Assembly: GCF_008014675.1 (NCBI RefSeq)
Contig: NZ_VOXD01000005.1
Coordinates: forward strand, 178,011-223,718
Reading direction: 5' to 3'
From: Neolewinella aurantiaca
GTDB lineage: Bacteria > Bacteroidota > Bacteroidia > Chitinophagales > Saprospiraceae
Length of the DNA: 45,708 nt
Shown here: piece after piece, positions 25,401-32,066 of the stretch
Layout of the letters: every line of letters starts with the position of its first letter
Position numbering within the stretch: the first letter of the stretch is position 1
Notes under the pieces: generated by a model
The model's database searches: none
Told to the model about the DNA's origin: nothing
What the model saw: the letters and a program-made list of their open reading frames with translations, nothing else
Made by a program: the position numbers and the translations under genes

Positions 25401-25774
25401 TGGTGAACCAGGCAACGGCTTTCTCTGACTGGCTGAAGCAAAACTACCCCACAGCGACGGTTCGCCGCCGCGTACCGCTCAACTTTCAGATCAGCAACAA
25501 ACAAATTCATCTTACCGCCGACTGGCTGCTCGAGCTCGACAACGACCAACTGGTCTTGATTCAGGATGTCTATCAATCTGGCAAACAATTTGATAAGCAG
25601 AGCGCACAGCACGTAGCAGATCTGGCGCTGACGCAGGATGCAGTGCGGAGTTTGACGGGCAAGGTGGTTGCGGAAAGCTGGTTGCACCTCCCGGTAATGG
25701 GCTGCGTGTGGAACAGTTCTGCCTCTGTTGCGGTGAAGGCTTCAGTTGGTGAACAAGGGTCTTTGTTTACTTAA
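22478..25774 (+). CDS. UvrD/AddA-like superfamily 1A helicase with eroded C-terminal nuclease region
   Basis: A 1098-aa DNA helicase like the AddA/RecB subunit of a break-repair helicase-nuclease. Motifs seen: Walker A AGAGSGKT (residues 11-18), Ia TTFTKRAAAELKERV, Walker B LLMVDEFQDTSP (near 343), VGDPKQSIYGFRGAEP (near 374), TYHRSKGLEWPAVV (near 715) and LLYVGFTRARDYL (near 803). The C-terminal ~150 residues align in outline with the RecB-type nuclease: YGQAIGNFL in place of the usual G--(V/I)H, LTADWLLEL for the GxxD strand, and LIQDVYQSG where the family has DYKT. The catalytic lysine seems absent, so nuclease activity is doubtful. No AddB-like partner is adjacent. The gene could be a single-gene repair helicase or the helicase half of a split complex. 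Confidence 0.85.
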   Translation: MPLKNLKLISAGAGSGKTYRLTQEMTALLTSGAARPSGIIATTFTKRAAAELKERVRVKLLREGMTQEANELKNALIGTVHGLGVKLLKRFAFEAGVSPQVDIIADEDHQRLFNLSMAAVIKVETIEEIEELCDKLGLSLDGEKFNWRKEVLRVVDIIRGNNFDADAIAKSKRKSWEELAKILPPVNAKITDESFRSRLKIALSETIAALEANEDVDATKVTATGKNTLKRLFSQLNRKGYLPWYELCKLANFKAKGVGAKSRDLVDPIVEIGQLHPTLSAFQNDLHRYQDLIFDCAEAAIAEYDKYKKNRGRIDYTDMEVLVLGLLDNPSVQETLRRELDLLMVDEFQDTSPIQLALFLRLSELAKQSVWVGDPKQSIYGFRGAEPRLMKAVMNANGPVNPANIQKKSWRSREDVVYACNAIFTKAFPDITEEAVVLDPVRTREGSELAPAESPEFAERSGIMHWHFELDGKGRISKSWTMDVLAKAITELLENPPLILPKGSDEERPLIAGDIAILCRTNYGCVEMASALAKQGLPAAIARTGLLQTAESTLILACLKYLLNSSDSLSVAEILLFGSRHDLPNIIDSRLDFLEEQDDDSKQDRPARWEENDPFISILDGLRTSTGEHSTSEMINLLLERLDLRRVIVAWGDGEQRLSNVDELRRLAVAYEDNCHRLHRAASLGGYLLYLDQLLRAEKDAQGASERPEAVNVLTYHRSKGLEWPAVVAMNLDQKLRADVWGISVEAEKEEVDLSRPLADRWLKYWVNPYGRQTKGVDWLEALSESQWQVRSTDAATAEEARLLYVGFTRARDYLILPTNKDGAPWLDRAFARGGGTVPVLTPDSTDAPFDWGGKEVNKFLQTWTEPRNLPSAELGYTAVPFIDELREGRKTYPDGFASPEWRLDNYGGGTLARQHRYFSPSAPDPATDERLYGQAIGNFLSGMPTQLDPAIQIERAASLLENYLPGGETDPQEMVNQATAFSDWLKQNYPTATVRRRVPLNFQISNKQIHLTADWLLELDNDQLVLIQDVYQSGKQFDKQSAQHVADLALTQDAVRSLTGKVVAESWLHLPVMGCVWNSSASVAVKASVGEQGSLFT

Positions 25775-25888
25775 TTCGCAGTTCCCTGAATGGGCATAAA
25801 GGGAAGAGTTCGGTCCTCGCATCGATGGAGGAGTTTTTCTCCGATTAGCTCCGCATCACATCTCGTCTTACCATGCCTACCGGCGGCC

Positions 25889-26001
25889 CTCAATGCCGAA
25901 CTTCAGTTTTTCAGGAGAGTCGGACCGGATCGGGATGCTAAATATTCACTCAACAATCAAAGTGTAGAGTGCAAAATGCAGAGTTCAGTCCCTCTTGGTT
26001 A
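25889..26001 (+). repeat. Module D, copy 1
   Basis: About 113 bp beginning CTCAATGCCGAACTTCAG and containing GTCGGACCGGATCGGGATG, closely repeated at 27861-27974. In these two places D occupies the slot between A and B that module C occupies elsewhere. Confidence 0.85.
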
Positions 26002-26199
26002 GGCCTTGGCACCGGCAGTGGAATCCGGTTTTTGAAGCCGTTAAAAAATGGAAACTGTCTGAGCGTTCCCGAAGCCCAAAAATCTGCACCAAAGATTTCG
26101 ACCAACCAACAAGCCAGGAAACAACCCAACCAACGCCGACGCGAGTTTTTCCATTTTAGGCTTCAGAAATTGGATTCCACGATCAGCCGGTGGCATAGC

Positions 26200-26239
26200 C
26201 TTGATTTTTTGGTTCGTTTTTTATCAAGAAAAAATGAAC
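26200..26239 (+). other. Alternative hairpins at the end of module B
   Basis: Two mutually exclusive stems can form: CTTGAT (26200-26205) with ATCAAG (26223-26228), or GTTCGTTTTTT (26212-26222) with AAAAAATGAAC (26229-26239). In modules B3 and B4 the T6 and A6 runs of the second stem are both 7 long, so pairing is kept. It looks like an attenuator or terminator-type structure. Confidence 0.6.
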
Positions 26240-26337
26240 GGGCCTAAGGGAAAGAGCTCAGTCCTCAGACACCGGTGGAGAAGTTTCACTCCGATTAGCC
26301 CCGCATCACATCTCGTCTTACCTTGCCTGCCGGCGGC

Positions 26338-26359
26338 CTTCTTTGTCAGGGCAAAGAAG
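26338..26359 (+). other. Hairpin at the start of module C
   Basis: CTTCTTTG (26338-26345) pairs perfectly with CAAAGAAG (26352-26359) around a 6-nt loop. It is repeated identically 765 bp downstream. Confidence 0.6.
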
Positions 26360-26766
26360 CAAACCCCTCAGGCTGTGTCCCCGGCTGATCAATAATCCGG
26401 TCACTGCTGGCCTAAAAAGCAAAAACTCGCCTCAAACTGATCCTTCGAAGTCTGGAACTATCGGAAGTCGAAGCCCTTCGGAAATGCAGCAACTCTGTGT
26501 TGGCTCATACAACTTGCTTTTCTTAACGGCCACCAGCAACCGCATTAGTGGCCGGGGCCAAGGCCGAAGTAGCTGCGCAATGAAAATAGTCGAAGGCATC
26601 GATGGAGGAGTTTTACTCCGATTAAATCCAACCCGTCAATCAAGCAACCTGAAGTCGCTAATCCCTGCTATTCACCGGAGGTGAAGGCGGCCGGACCAAA
26701 GCTTATACTTGATGCTCCAACTTCCGTAATTGAAAGCAAAGCACAGAACTCCGACACTCCGCCTTC

Positions 26767-27531
26767 GGCCTTGGCACCGGCAGTGGAATCCGGTTTTTGA
26801 AGCCGTTAAAAAATGGAAACTGTCTGAGCGTTCCCGAAGCCCAAAAATCTGCACCAAAGATTTCGACCAACCAACAAGCCAGGAAACAACCCAACCAACG
26901 CCGACGCGAGTTTTTCCATTTTAGGCTTCAGAAATTGGATTCCACGATCAGCCGGTGGCATAGCCTTGATTTTTTGGTTCGTTTTTTATCAAGAAAAAAT
27001 GAACGGGCCTAAGGGAAAGAGCTCAGTCCTCAGACACCGGTGGAGAAGTTTCACTCCGATTAGCCCCGCATCACATCTCGTCTTACCTTGCCTGCCGGCG
27101 GCCTTCTTTGTCAGGGCAAAGAAGCAAACCCCTCAGGCTGTGTCCCCGGCTGATCAATAATCCGGTCACTGCTGGCCTAAAAAGCAAAAACTCGCCTCAA
27201 ACTGATCCTTCGAAGTCTGGAACTGTCGGGAGTCGAAGCCCTTCGGAAACGCAGCAACTCTGTGTTGGCTCATACAACTTGCTTTTCTTAACGGCCACCA
27301 GCAACCGCATTAGTGGCCGGGGCCAAGGCCGAAGTAGCTGCGCAATGAAAATAGTCAGAGGCACCGGTAGATAAGTTCTACTCCAACTGAACCCAACAGG
27401 AAAATTATGCGACCAGAAGTCGCTTTTCTCCGCTATTCACCCGAGGTGAAGGCGGCCGGACCAAAGCTTATACTTGATGCTCCAACTTCCGTAATTGAAA
27501 GCAAAGCACAGAACTCCGACACTCCGCCTTC
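26767..27531 (+). repeat. 765-bp direct repeat, copy 2 (modules B-A-C)
   Basis: The second complete copy. Its diverged patch lies at 27356-27442, with CACCGGTAGATAAGTTCTAC in place of CATCGATGGAGGAGTTTTAC of copy 1. Confidence 0.92.
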
Positions 27532-28343
27532 GGCCTTGGCACCGGCAGTGGAATCCGGTTTTTGAAGCCGTTAAAAAATGGAAACTGTCTGAGCGTTTCC
27601 AAAACCCAAAAATCTGCGCCAAAGATTTTGATCAACCAGCAAGCCAGGAAGCAACCCAACCAACGCCGACGCGAGTTTTTCCATTTTAGGCTTCAACAAT
27701 TGGATTCCACGATCAGCCGGTGGCGCAGCCTTGATTTTTTTGGTTCGTTTTTTTATCAAGAAAAAAATGAACGGGCAAAACGAGAAGAAGCGCAGTCCTC
27801 GGGCACCGGTACTCCGATTGAGCCCGCGCTACATCCCGTCTCACCTTGCCTGCCGGCGGCCCTCAATGCCGAACTTCAGTTTTTCAGGAGAGTCGGACCG
27901 GATCGGGATACTAAATATTCGCTCAGCAATCAAAGTGTAGAGTGCAGAACGCAGAGTGCAGTCCCTCCGCCTTCGGCCTTGGCACCGGCAGTGGAATCCG
28001 GTTTTTGAAGCCGTTTAAAAATGGAAACTGTCTGAGCGTTCCCGAAGCCCCAGGATCTGCACCAAAGATTTCGACCAACCAACAAGCCAGGAAACAACCT
28101 AACCAACGCCGACGCGAGTTTTTCCATTTTAGGCTTCAGAAATTGGATTCCACGATCAGCCGGTGGCGCAGCCTTGATTTTTTTGGTTCGTTTTTTTATC
28201 AAGAAAAAAATGAACGGGCAAAACGAGAAGAAGCGCAGTCCTCGGGCACCGGAAGAGGAGTCTCACTCCGATCAAACCTCTACGCACCAATCAAGCAACC
28301 TGAAGTCGCTAATCCCTGCTATTCACCGGAGGTGAAGGCGGCC
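27532..28343 (+). repeat. Distal part of the array (B3-A4-D2-B4-P3)
   Basis: B3 (27532) and B4 (27975) share changes against B1/B2, namely CGCAGCC for CATAGCC and 7-nt homopolymers for 6. Between them lie A4 and D2. The array ends in P3, whose last 56 bp (28288-28343) are identical to 26637-26692 in C1. The small TTCACC-GGA-GGTGAA hairpin in P is kept in P1, P2 and P3, with only its loop varying. Confidence 0.88.
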
Positions 28344-28434
28344 GAGGAGCTGCAGCCTCCAGCAAAACCACAACCATCAAAAATGAAAGCGGTAAATTTG
28401 CCCAACTACAGAGTAAGCTAATTAAACTATCGAC

Positions 28435-28911
28435 ATGACAAACAGGGACGAATACTTCATGAAACGAGCCATCGAGATGGCAGAAAAAGGAATGTCGATG
28501 AACGCGGGAGGCCCCTTCGGTTGTGTGATCACCAAAGACAACGAAATCATCGCCGAAGGCTTCAACCGGGTAACCTCCACGAACGACCCAACCGCTCACG
28601 CCGAAGTAGTCGCCATCAGAGAAGCCTGTAAAAAGCTGGGATCGCACCAGCTTGAGGACTGTACCATCTACGCCTCCTGCGAACCCTGCCCAATGTGTTT
28701 CGGTGCGATCTACTGGGCAAGGCCCAAGCAGGTATATTTCGCCTGCACAAAAGAAGATGCCGCAAAAATCAACTTCGACGATCAGTTCATCTACGATGAA
28801 TTAGAGAAAGAGATTGACGACCGGCAAATCAACTTCATCAGCCTGCTCAGGAAAGACGCCATTCATGTCTTCGACAAATGGGCCGAGAAGGTAGACAAGG
28901 TGAAATACTAG
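28435..28911 (+). CDS. guaD: Guanine deaminase (cytidine-deaminase fold)
   Basis: A cytosolic zinc deaminase (158 aa) that most likely converts guanine to xanthine and ammonia. Zinc site and catalytic residues are H55-A-E57 and PCPMC (C85, C88). The motifs GGPFG near residue 25, SNDPTAHAEV-like TNDPTAHAEV, YASCEPCPMCFGAIYWARP and FDDQFIYDE closely follow the Bacillus subtilis GuaD type, not tRNA adenosine deaminase (TadA), which lacks the long C-terminal segment. Length matches GuaD (~156 aa). It starts just beyond the repeat array, with no clear promoter, and may be transcribed from within or through the array. Confidence 0.88.
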   Translation: MTNRDEYFMKRAIEMAEKGMSMNAGGPFGCVITKDNEIIAEGFNRVTSTNDPTAHAEVVAIREACKKLGSHQLEDCTIYASCEPCPMCFGAIYWARPKQVYFACTKEDAAKINFDDQFIYDELEKEIDDRQINFISLLRKDAIHVFDKWAEKVDKVKY

Positions 28912-28938
28912 TACTCAAAGACATCCCAATCTCATTTA

Positions 28939-29529
28939 TCAGGAAAATGCACGCAAGGTAACGGAGACCCTGCGTCCGGTATACTTCTTCGACTTCGGTA
29001 CTTCGTGGGTCCAGGCCAGGTTGGTATCCCAGGGAATAACGAGGGCTGATCCGTCCGTGAGCAGGGTGTCCTTAAAGCCCTGTCCGCCCCAGGGGCGGAA
29101 ACGAAAAATCCGATCTTCCCCCAACGAAATGGTCACAATCGGAGTGTCCGGAATCAGCCCGGTACGGCTGTCGCGGTGCTTGCCCATGTAGTGCCCGGCG
29201 GCGCCATCGTACCAGTTGAGCAGAAAACCATTCAGCCGCTCGTCGACGTTGGCCCGCGACCAATCAAGAAATTGCTGCAGTTGAGGAGTAATCGGCACGG
29301 CATTATTCCGTGAGCCGGAATACCGGTAATCACGCCCGTAAGCTTGTTGCCACCGCGGAGTTTTCACCTCTTTTCCGTGCATAACCAGGGTGTGGTATTC
29401 ATCGGGGTGCATGTCCCATAATTCGTCAAATTCAAGGTATTCTCTCAATTCCTGTACCGGAAAGCCCGTCGTATACACTACGTGATCGGGGTCAAGAGAA
29501 ACAGACGTAAAGATTTCTGAATTAAGCAT
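28939..29529 (-). CDS. AlkB-like 2-oxoglutarate/Fe(II) dioxygenase
   Basis: A 196-aa oxygenase of the AlkB superfamily, probably demethylating alkylated DNA, RNA or a protein. I start it at the ATG at 29529 (MLNSEIFTS), dropping eight codons. Iron ligands appear as H-x-D in MGKHRDSRTG (about residues 115-118 from this start) and H in LAWTHEVP; the 2-oxoglutarate arginine pair is in GRRVSVTLRAF at the C-terminus. NWYDGAAGHYMGKHRDS matches the 'N-Y---(x)-i--H-D' pattern. The alkylated target cannot be told. It converges on guaD with a short gap. Confidence 0.88.
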   Translation of the reverse strand: MLNSEIFTSVSLDPDHVVYTTGFPVQELREYLEFDELWDMHPDEYHTLVMHGKEVKTPRWQQAYGRDYRYSGSRNNAVPITPQLQQFLDWSRANVDERLNGFLLNWYDGAAGHYMGKHRDSRTGLIPDTPIVTISLGEDRIFRFRPWGGQGFKDTLLTDGSALVIPWDTNLAWTHEVPKSKKYTGRRVSVTLRAFS

Positions 29530-29605
29530 CCTGCAAAATACAAACAAAAACACGTTTTAAATAAAATACAACCTTAAAAGTTTCATTTAATTCTTTTTCG
29601 GAATG

Positions 29606-29613
29606 TACCTTCG
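29606..29613 (+). promoter_or_regulatory. Candidate -7 element (TACCTTCG) of the small membrane protein gene
   Basis: The same TACCTTCG as before the helicase gene, 36 bp before the ATG at 29650. Confidence 0.3.
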
Positions 29614-29649
29614 GCAAACAAACGATGTATTGATCAACAAATACTCACA

Positions 29650-29937
29650 ATGGCTACACAAAGCAGACTTCCGTTTGTTAGGTTTCCCATGGACACATTA
29701 ATAACTATTGCGGGCTGGGTTGGTGCTTTGGGATTACTCTTCGCTTTCGTCGGTTCCTCACTGGATAAACTGGACAACCTCGGCACGCCTTATCACCTCA
29801 TCAATTTCGTTTGCTCGGTACTATTGATCGTCAACGCAGCGGCTAACAGTGCTTACCCATTCGTTGTTATCAACTCGTTTTGGTCGCTGATGTCAGCTTA
29901 TGCTATCGGTAAAAACCTTTTGGGCCGACCATCCTGA
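29650..29937 (+). CDS. Small membrane protein, CBU_0592-like
   Basis: A 95-aa protein with three hydrophobic segments, TLITIAGWVGALGLLFAFVG, YHLINFVCSVLLIVNAAANS and PFVVINSFWSLMSAYAIG. The arrangement W-GALGLL, then NF-CS--LI-NA, then V-NS-W and a charged tail resembles the CBU_0592 family, which is found widely and has no known role. The second start at 29689 (MDTLITIAG) would give 82 aa and is equally plausible. The next gene begins 34 bp downstream, so the two may be co-transcribed. Confidence 0.7.
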   Translation: MATQSRLPFVRFPMDTLITIAGWVGALGLLFAFVGSSLDKLDNLGTPYHLINFVCSVLLIVNAAANSAYPFVVINSFWSLMSAYAIGKNLLGRPS

Positions 29938-29971
29938 CAAACCTATACCTCACCATAAAGCCTTTCAGCTA

Positions 29972-30520
29972 ATGCTAAGATTTTCAATTCTGGGCCTGCT
30001 CCTTTTCAGTCTCAGTCTACTCTCTGCCCAACGCGAAGCAGACTACATTGACGCCCTGGCGCTTCATCTTGGAGCCCAAAAAGAAGTCGCCGTAACCAGC
30101 GGCCGTGTCGACCTCGAAACAGCCACCCACGCCATCGAGGTGGAACGCGCACCGAAGTGGAAAAACAGTATCGGTCAGGCCCTGTGGTACGGCCTTCAGC
30201 GCAACAAACAGCCGGGTATAATCCTTTTGGTAGAATCTCCCGCTCAACGGAAATATGCTATCCAGTTAGGTTCTGCCCTCGATTATGCCGGTCTTGGCAA
30301 CAGCATCACCGTGTGGCTATGGCCGGATGATTTCCCCGGCGTCGAACCACGGGCCGCTGCAGCGTCTGAACAGCAACAACCCGCTGCCGGAACCGGGCAG
30401 TACTGGCTCAATCTGAACGGCAACAAACGACACAAGAGTAGCTGCCGCTGGTTTAAGAACACAGCAAAAGGGCGACTTTGCACGGCAGACGAAGGCGTGG
30501 CGGCGGGCTGCTGCCGCTAG
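29972..30520 (+). CDS. Secreted protein with a possible PD-(D/E)XK-like domain and Cys-rich tail
   Basis: A 182-aa exported protein. I use the ATG at 29972, which opens a good Sec signal (MLRFSILGLLLFSLSLLSAQ). The next ~110 residues contain RVDLETATHAIEVERAPKW then IGQALWYGLQ, the order D...E-V-E...K-W---IGQ-L-Y seen in restriction-endonuclease-like folds; the normal catalytic lysine is not where expected, so it may be inactive or use another residue. The C-terminal ~30 residues (KRHKSSCRWFKNTAKGRLC...GCCR) carry four cysteines spaced like a small metal- or disulphide-bound motif. The fold is inferred by eye, and the role is unknown. Confidence 0.5.
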   Translation: MLRFSILGLLLFSLSLLSAQREADYIDALALHLGAQKEVAVTSGRVDLETATHAIEVERAPKWKNSIGQALWYGLQRNKQPGIILLVESPAQRKYAIQLGSALDYAGLGNSITVWLWPDDFPGVEPRAAAASEQQQPAAGTGQYWLNLNGNKRHKSSCRWFKNTAKGRLCTADEGVAAGCCR

Positions 30521-30589
30521 CCTACCCGGAGGGATTCCCGCTGAAAACAACCGGCTGAACAATTCTGCCCTACCCGCCTTCTACGGCCA

Positions 30590-31246
30590 CTAATTACGAA
30601 CAAACAACCACTTCACCGCGGAGTAGGCGCCCTTGAAAACGTAGCCTAAAGGCCCCGGCCTGGCCCGACGGGCCAGATCAACGGAAATGGAGGAATAGGC
30701 TTCCTGCTGATCAATGCGGTTGATCCGGCCCTTCAGTAAATCTATGGTTTCGGTGAGGCGTTCCAGTTCACGCTCCACCAGGAGCGTCTCTTCTACGTTT
30801 TGGGCCCTGGCCAGTAATTCGAGGTAGCGCTGGCGTGCTTTTTCGGCGTTGTCCAGCCGGATGCCCATATCGAAGTACGCTTCCGTTACGTCTTCGGCGG
30901 TAATGTTTTTGCGGGTCACCTCTCCCAGCGTACTGATACGGCTGATCACCTCGTCCAGCTCGGCGGCTGGTACACGGATGGTTGCTCCGTAGCTGCTTGT
31001 CCGGTTCACATAACCATCGAACTCCTTCGTCATTGCCACAATCACACTTAGTGCCGAATCCGGTTCAGCAACGGTGACTCCAAGGCTGGCCGAGTAAAGG
31101 AGCTTACGCTCGTCGTCATTTACCTGTTGTTCAGACCTTTCGCCATCAAAATATGCTGCCCCCACTCCGGAGGCAAGGTAGGCTTTGGAGCTGCAGCCAG
31201 AGAGGGCGAGCACAATAGACAGGATAAATAGTGTAGCGTATTTCAT
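30590..31246 (-). CDS. DUF4349 family lipoprotein
   Basis: A 218-aa lipoprotein. I start it at the ATG at 31246 (MKYATLFILSIVLALSGCSS), with a clear lipobox LSGC. The mature part has the DUF4349 pattern: KLLYSASLGVTVAEPDSAL near residue 48, GYVNRTSSYGATIRVPAAELDEVI near 78-102, the helix-rich NAEKARQRYLELLARAQNVEETLLVERELERL (a coiled-coil candidate), and SSISVDL at the end of the domain. A C-terminal amphipathic segment follows (GYVFKGAYSAVKWLFV). The upstream HD gene ends four bases before this start, so they form an operon. The family's function is unknown. Confidence 0.85.
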   Translation of the reverse strand: MKYATLFILSIVLALSGCSSKAYLASGVGAAYFDGERSEQQVNDDERKLLYSASLGVTVAEPDSALSVIVAMTKEFDGYVNRTSSYGATIRVPAAELDEVISRISTLGEVTRKNITAEDVTEAYFDMGIRLDNAEKARQRYLELLARAQNVEETLLVERELERLTETIDLLKGRINRIDQQEAYSSISVDLARRARPGPLGYVFKGAYSAVKWLFVRN

Positions 31247-31250
31247 TGTA

Positions 31251-31790
31251 TCAGTTAACGATGTATTCACTGATCTTCTTGCGTAGCCGCGCAGCGGCTA
31301 CCGGGCTGGCGGCTCCGAGTTGCTTTAGTATCAGCTCGGCTTCTTCCCGGTAGGCCATCCTTTTTTCCTTAGGCCAGGACGGAGGCGGAGGCGAAAGGTT
31401 ATCGATGCGGTCGCACAGTTTAACGATCGCCACCTCGCGGGGCTGCGCGAGGATTCGGGCCAGGCTGTCTTCCATCTGAGCGCGCTTTGTAGGCAGTGTT
31501 TCGTTCTTGGTGAGTGCTCGTACGCCGGCGAGCACTTCATCGCCGAACTGCTCGCTGAGTGCTTCATCCTTTAGGCTGGTATCCTCGAGGCTGTCGTGCA
31601 GGATGGCGCACAGCCGGGTAAGTTTAGCGTTCAGTCCGGGTTCCTGGCTGAGGACGTAATTGACCTCGATGAGCACCGCACCAAGGTGGGTCAGGTAAGG
31701 AACCGAAACATCTTTTTCGGGAGTCTTGTAGCGCTGGCCGTCGTGCAGGCGGGAAGCCAAAAGCCAGGCTTTTTTAATGGTATCAGGCAT
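31251..31790 (-). CDS. HD-domain hydrolase, SpoT/MESH1-like
   Basis: A 179-aa metal-dependent phosphohydrolase resembling the (p)ppGpp-hydrolase domain of RelA/SpoT enzymes and small alarmone hydrolases. HD-type ligands are H35 (YLTHLG), H65-D66 (AILHDSLED) and D127 (KLCDRIDN), with HDGQRYK at the N-terminus typical of the family. There is no synthetase domain, so it would only break down alarmones or similar nucleotides. The DUF4349 lipoprotein is encoded directly downstream. A weak copy of the dispersed repeat lies upstream at 31809-31828. The exact substrate is unproven. Confidence 0.85.
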   Translation of the reverse strand: MPDTIKKAWLLASRLHDGQRYKTPEKDVSVPYLTHLGAVLIEVNYVLSQEPGLNAKLTRLCAILHDSLEDTSLKDEALSEQFGDEVLAGVRALTKNETLPTKRAQMEDSLARILAQPREVAIVKLCDRIDNLSPPPPSWPKEKRMAYREEAELILKQLGAASPVAAARLRKKISEYIVN

Positions 31791-31808
31791 AGTGGGTCAA
31801 TTTACGCA

Positions 31809-31828
31809 GCGCAGACGCAGGATACAAA
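31809..31828 (+). repeat. Degenerate copy of the 21-bp dispersed repeat
   Basis: GCGCAGACGCAGGATACAAA resembles the GCGCGGACGCAGGATGCAAA form, with two differences. It lies upstream of the HD hydrolase gene. Confidence 0.5.
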
Positions 31829-32037
31829 TCTGTTCAGCGGTATTCAGATTGCTGTCTTCTGAGCTTTAACCAGAAGGCCTGAAGGTTACACCAAAGAATA
31901 CACTGCATACCTGAACTGATACGAGGAGGCTTTGCCTTCTGCTGAAGGCATGACGAACAGAGCTTTCCGAAGGAGTTCGAAAACTTACTGACCAAAAGAC
32001 TTGTCTTCCGGTTCGGTTCCTTGCCTTTCAACGTTCG

Positions 32038-32056
32038 TTGCACCTGCGGCCGCGCC
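32038..32056 (-). repeat. Single copy of the 21-bp dispersed repeat
   Basis: TTGCACCTGC then GGCCGCGCC, reverse orientation, 10 bp beyond the stop codon of the TlpA-like gene. Confidence 0.8.
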
Positions 32057-32066
32057 TAAACCGCCC

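Larger units (their letters stand above)
26002..26766 (+). repeat. 765-bp direct repeat, copy 1 (modules B-A-C)
   Basis: It matches 26767-27531 at a constant 765-bp offset. I see three substitutions outside the window 26591-26677, while inside that 87-bp window the two copies differ heavily though they stay the same length. Confidence 0.92.
25791..28343. repeat. Mosaic array of long non-coding repeat modules
   Basis: About 2.5 kb made of shared modules in the order A1-D1-B1-A2-C1-B2-A3-C2-B3-A4-D2-B4-P3. Module B (about 240 bp) starts at 26002, 26767, 27532 and 27975. B-A-C repeats exactly every 765 bp for the first three B copies, then the spacing drops to 443 bp because D replaces C. Open frames in it are not conserved, since frame changes with homopolymer length, so I treat it as non-coding. 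It sits between the helicase and guanine deaminase genes. Possible natures include a recombination hub, a family of structured RNAs or the remains of a repeated mobile element; none can be confirmed from this window. Confidence 0.9.

Noticed and set aside
25998..26004. Integron attC core site (GTTAGGC)
   Set aside because: A single occurrence in one module; the other B modules lack it, and there is no integrase or R'/R'' pairing, so chance is the likeliest explanation.
26591..27442. Diversity-generating retroelement template/variable repeat
   Set aside because: Differences in the patch are not limited to adenine positions, there is no reverse transcriptase in the window, and no target protein gene contains the patch.
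25791..28343. CRISPR array
   Set aside because: Repeat units are hundreds of bases long, not separated by uniform spacers, and no cas genes are present.
26343..28421. Small proteins from the repeat array (for example 26343-26684, 27562-28008, 27942-28421)
   Set aside because: The frames change between module copies through one-base homopolymer differences, and the translated peptides are not conserved from copy to copy; they are likely non-coding.
31834..32043. 69-aa minus-strand ORF between the HD and TlpA-like genes
   Set aside because: No motif, no promoter, and composition typical of intergenic DNA containing repeat copies.
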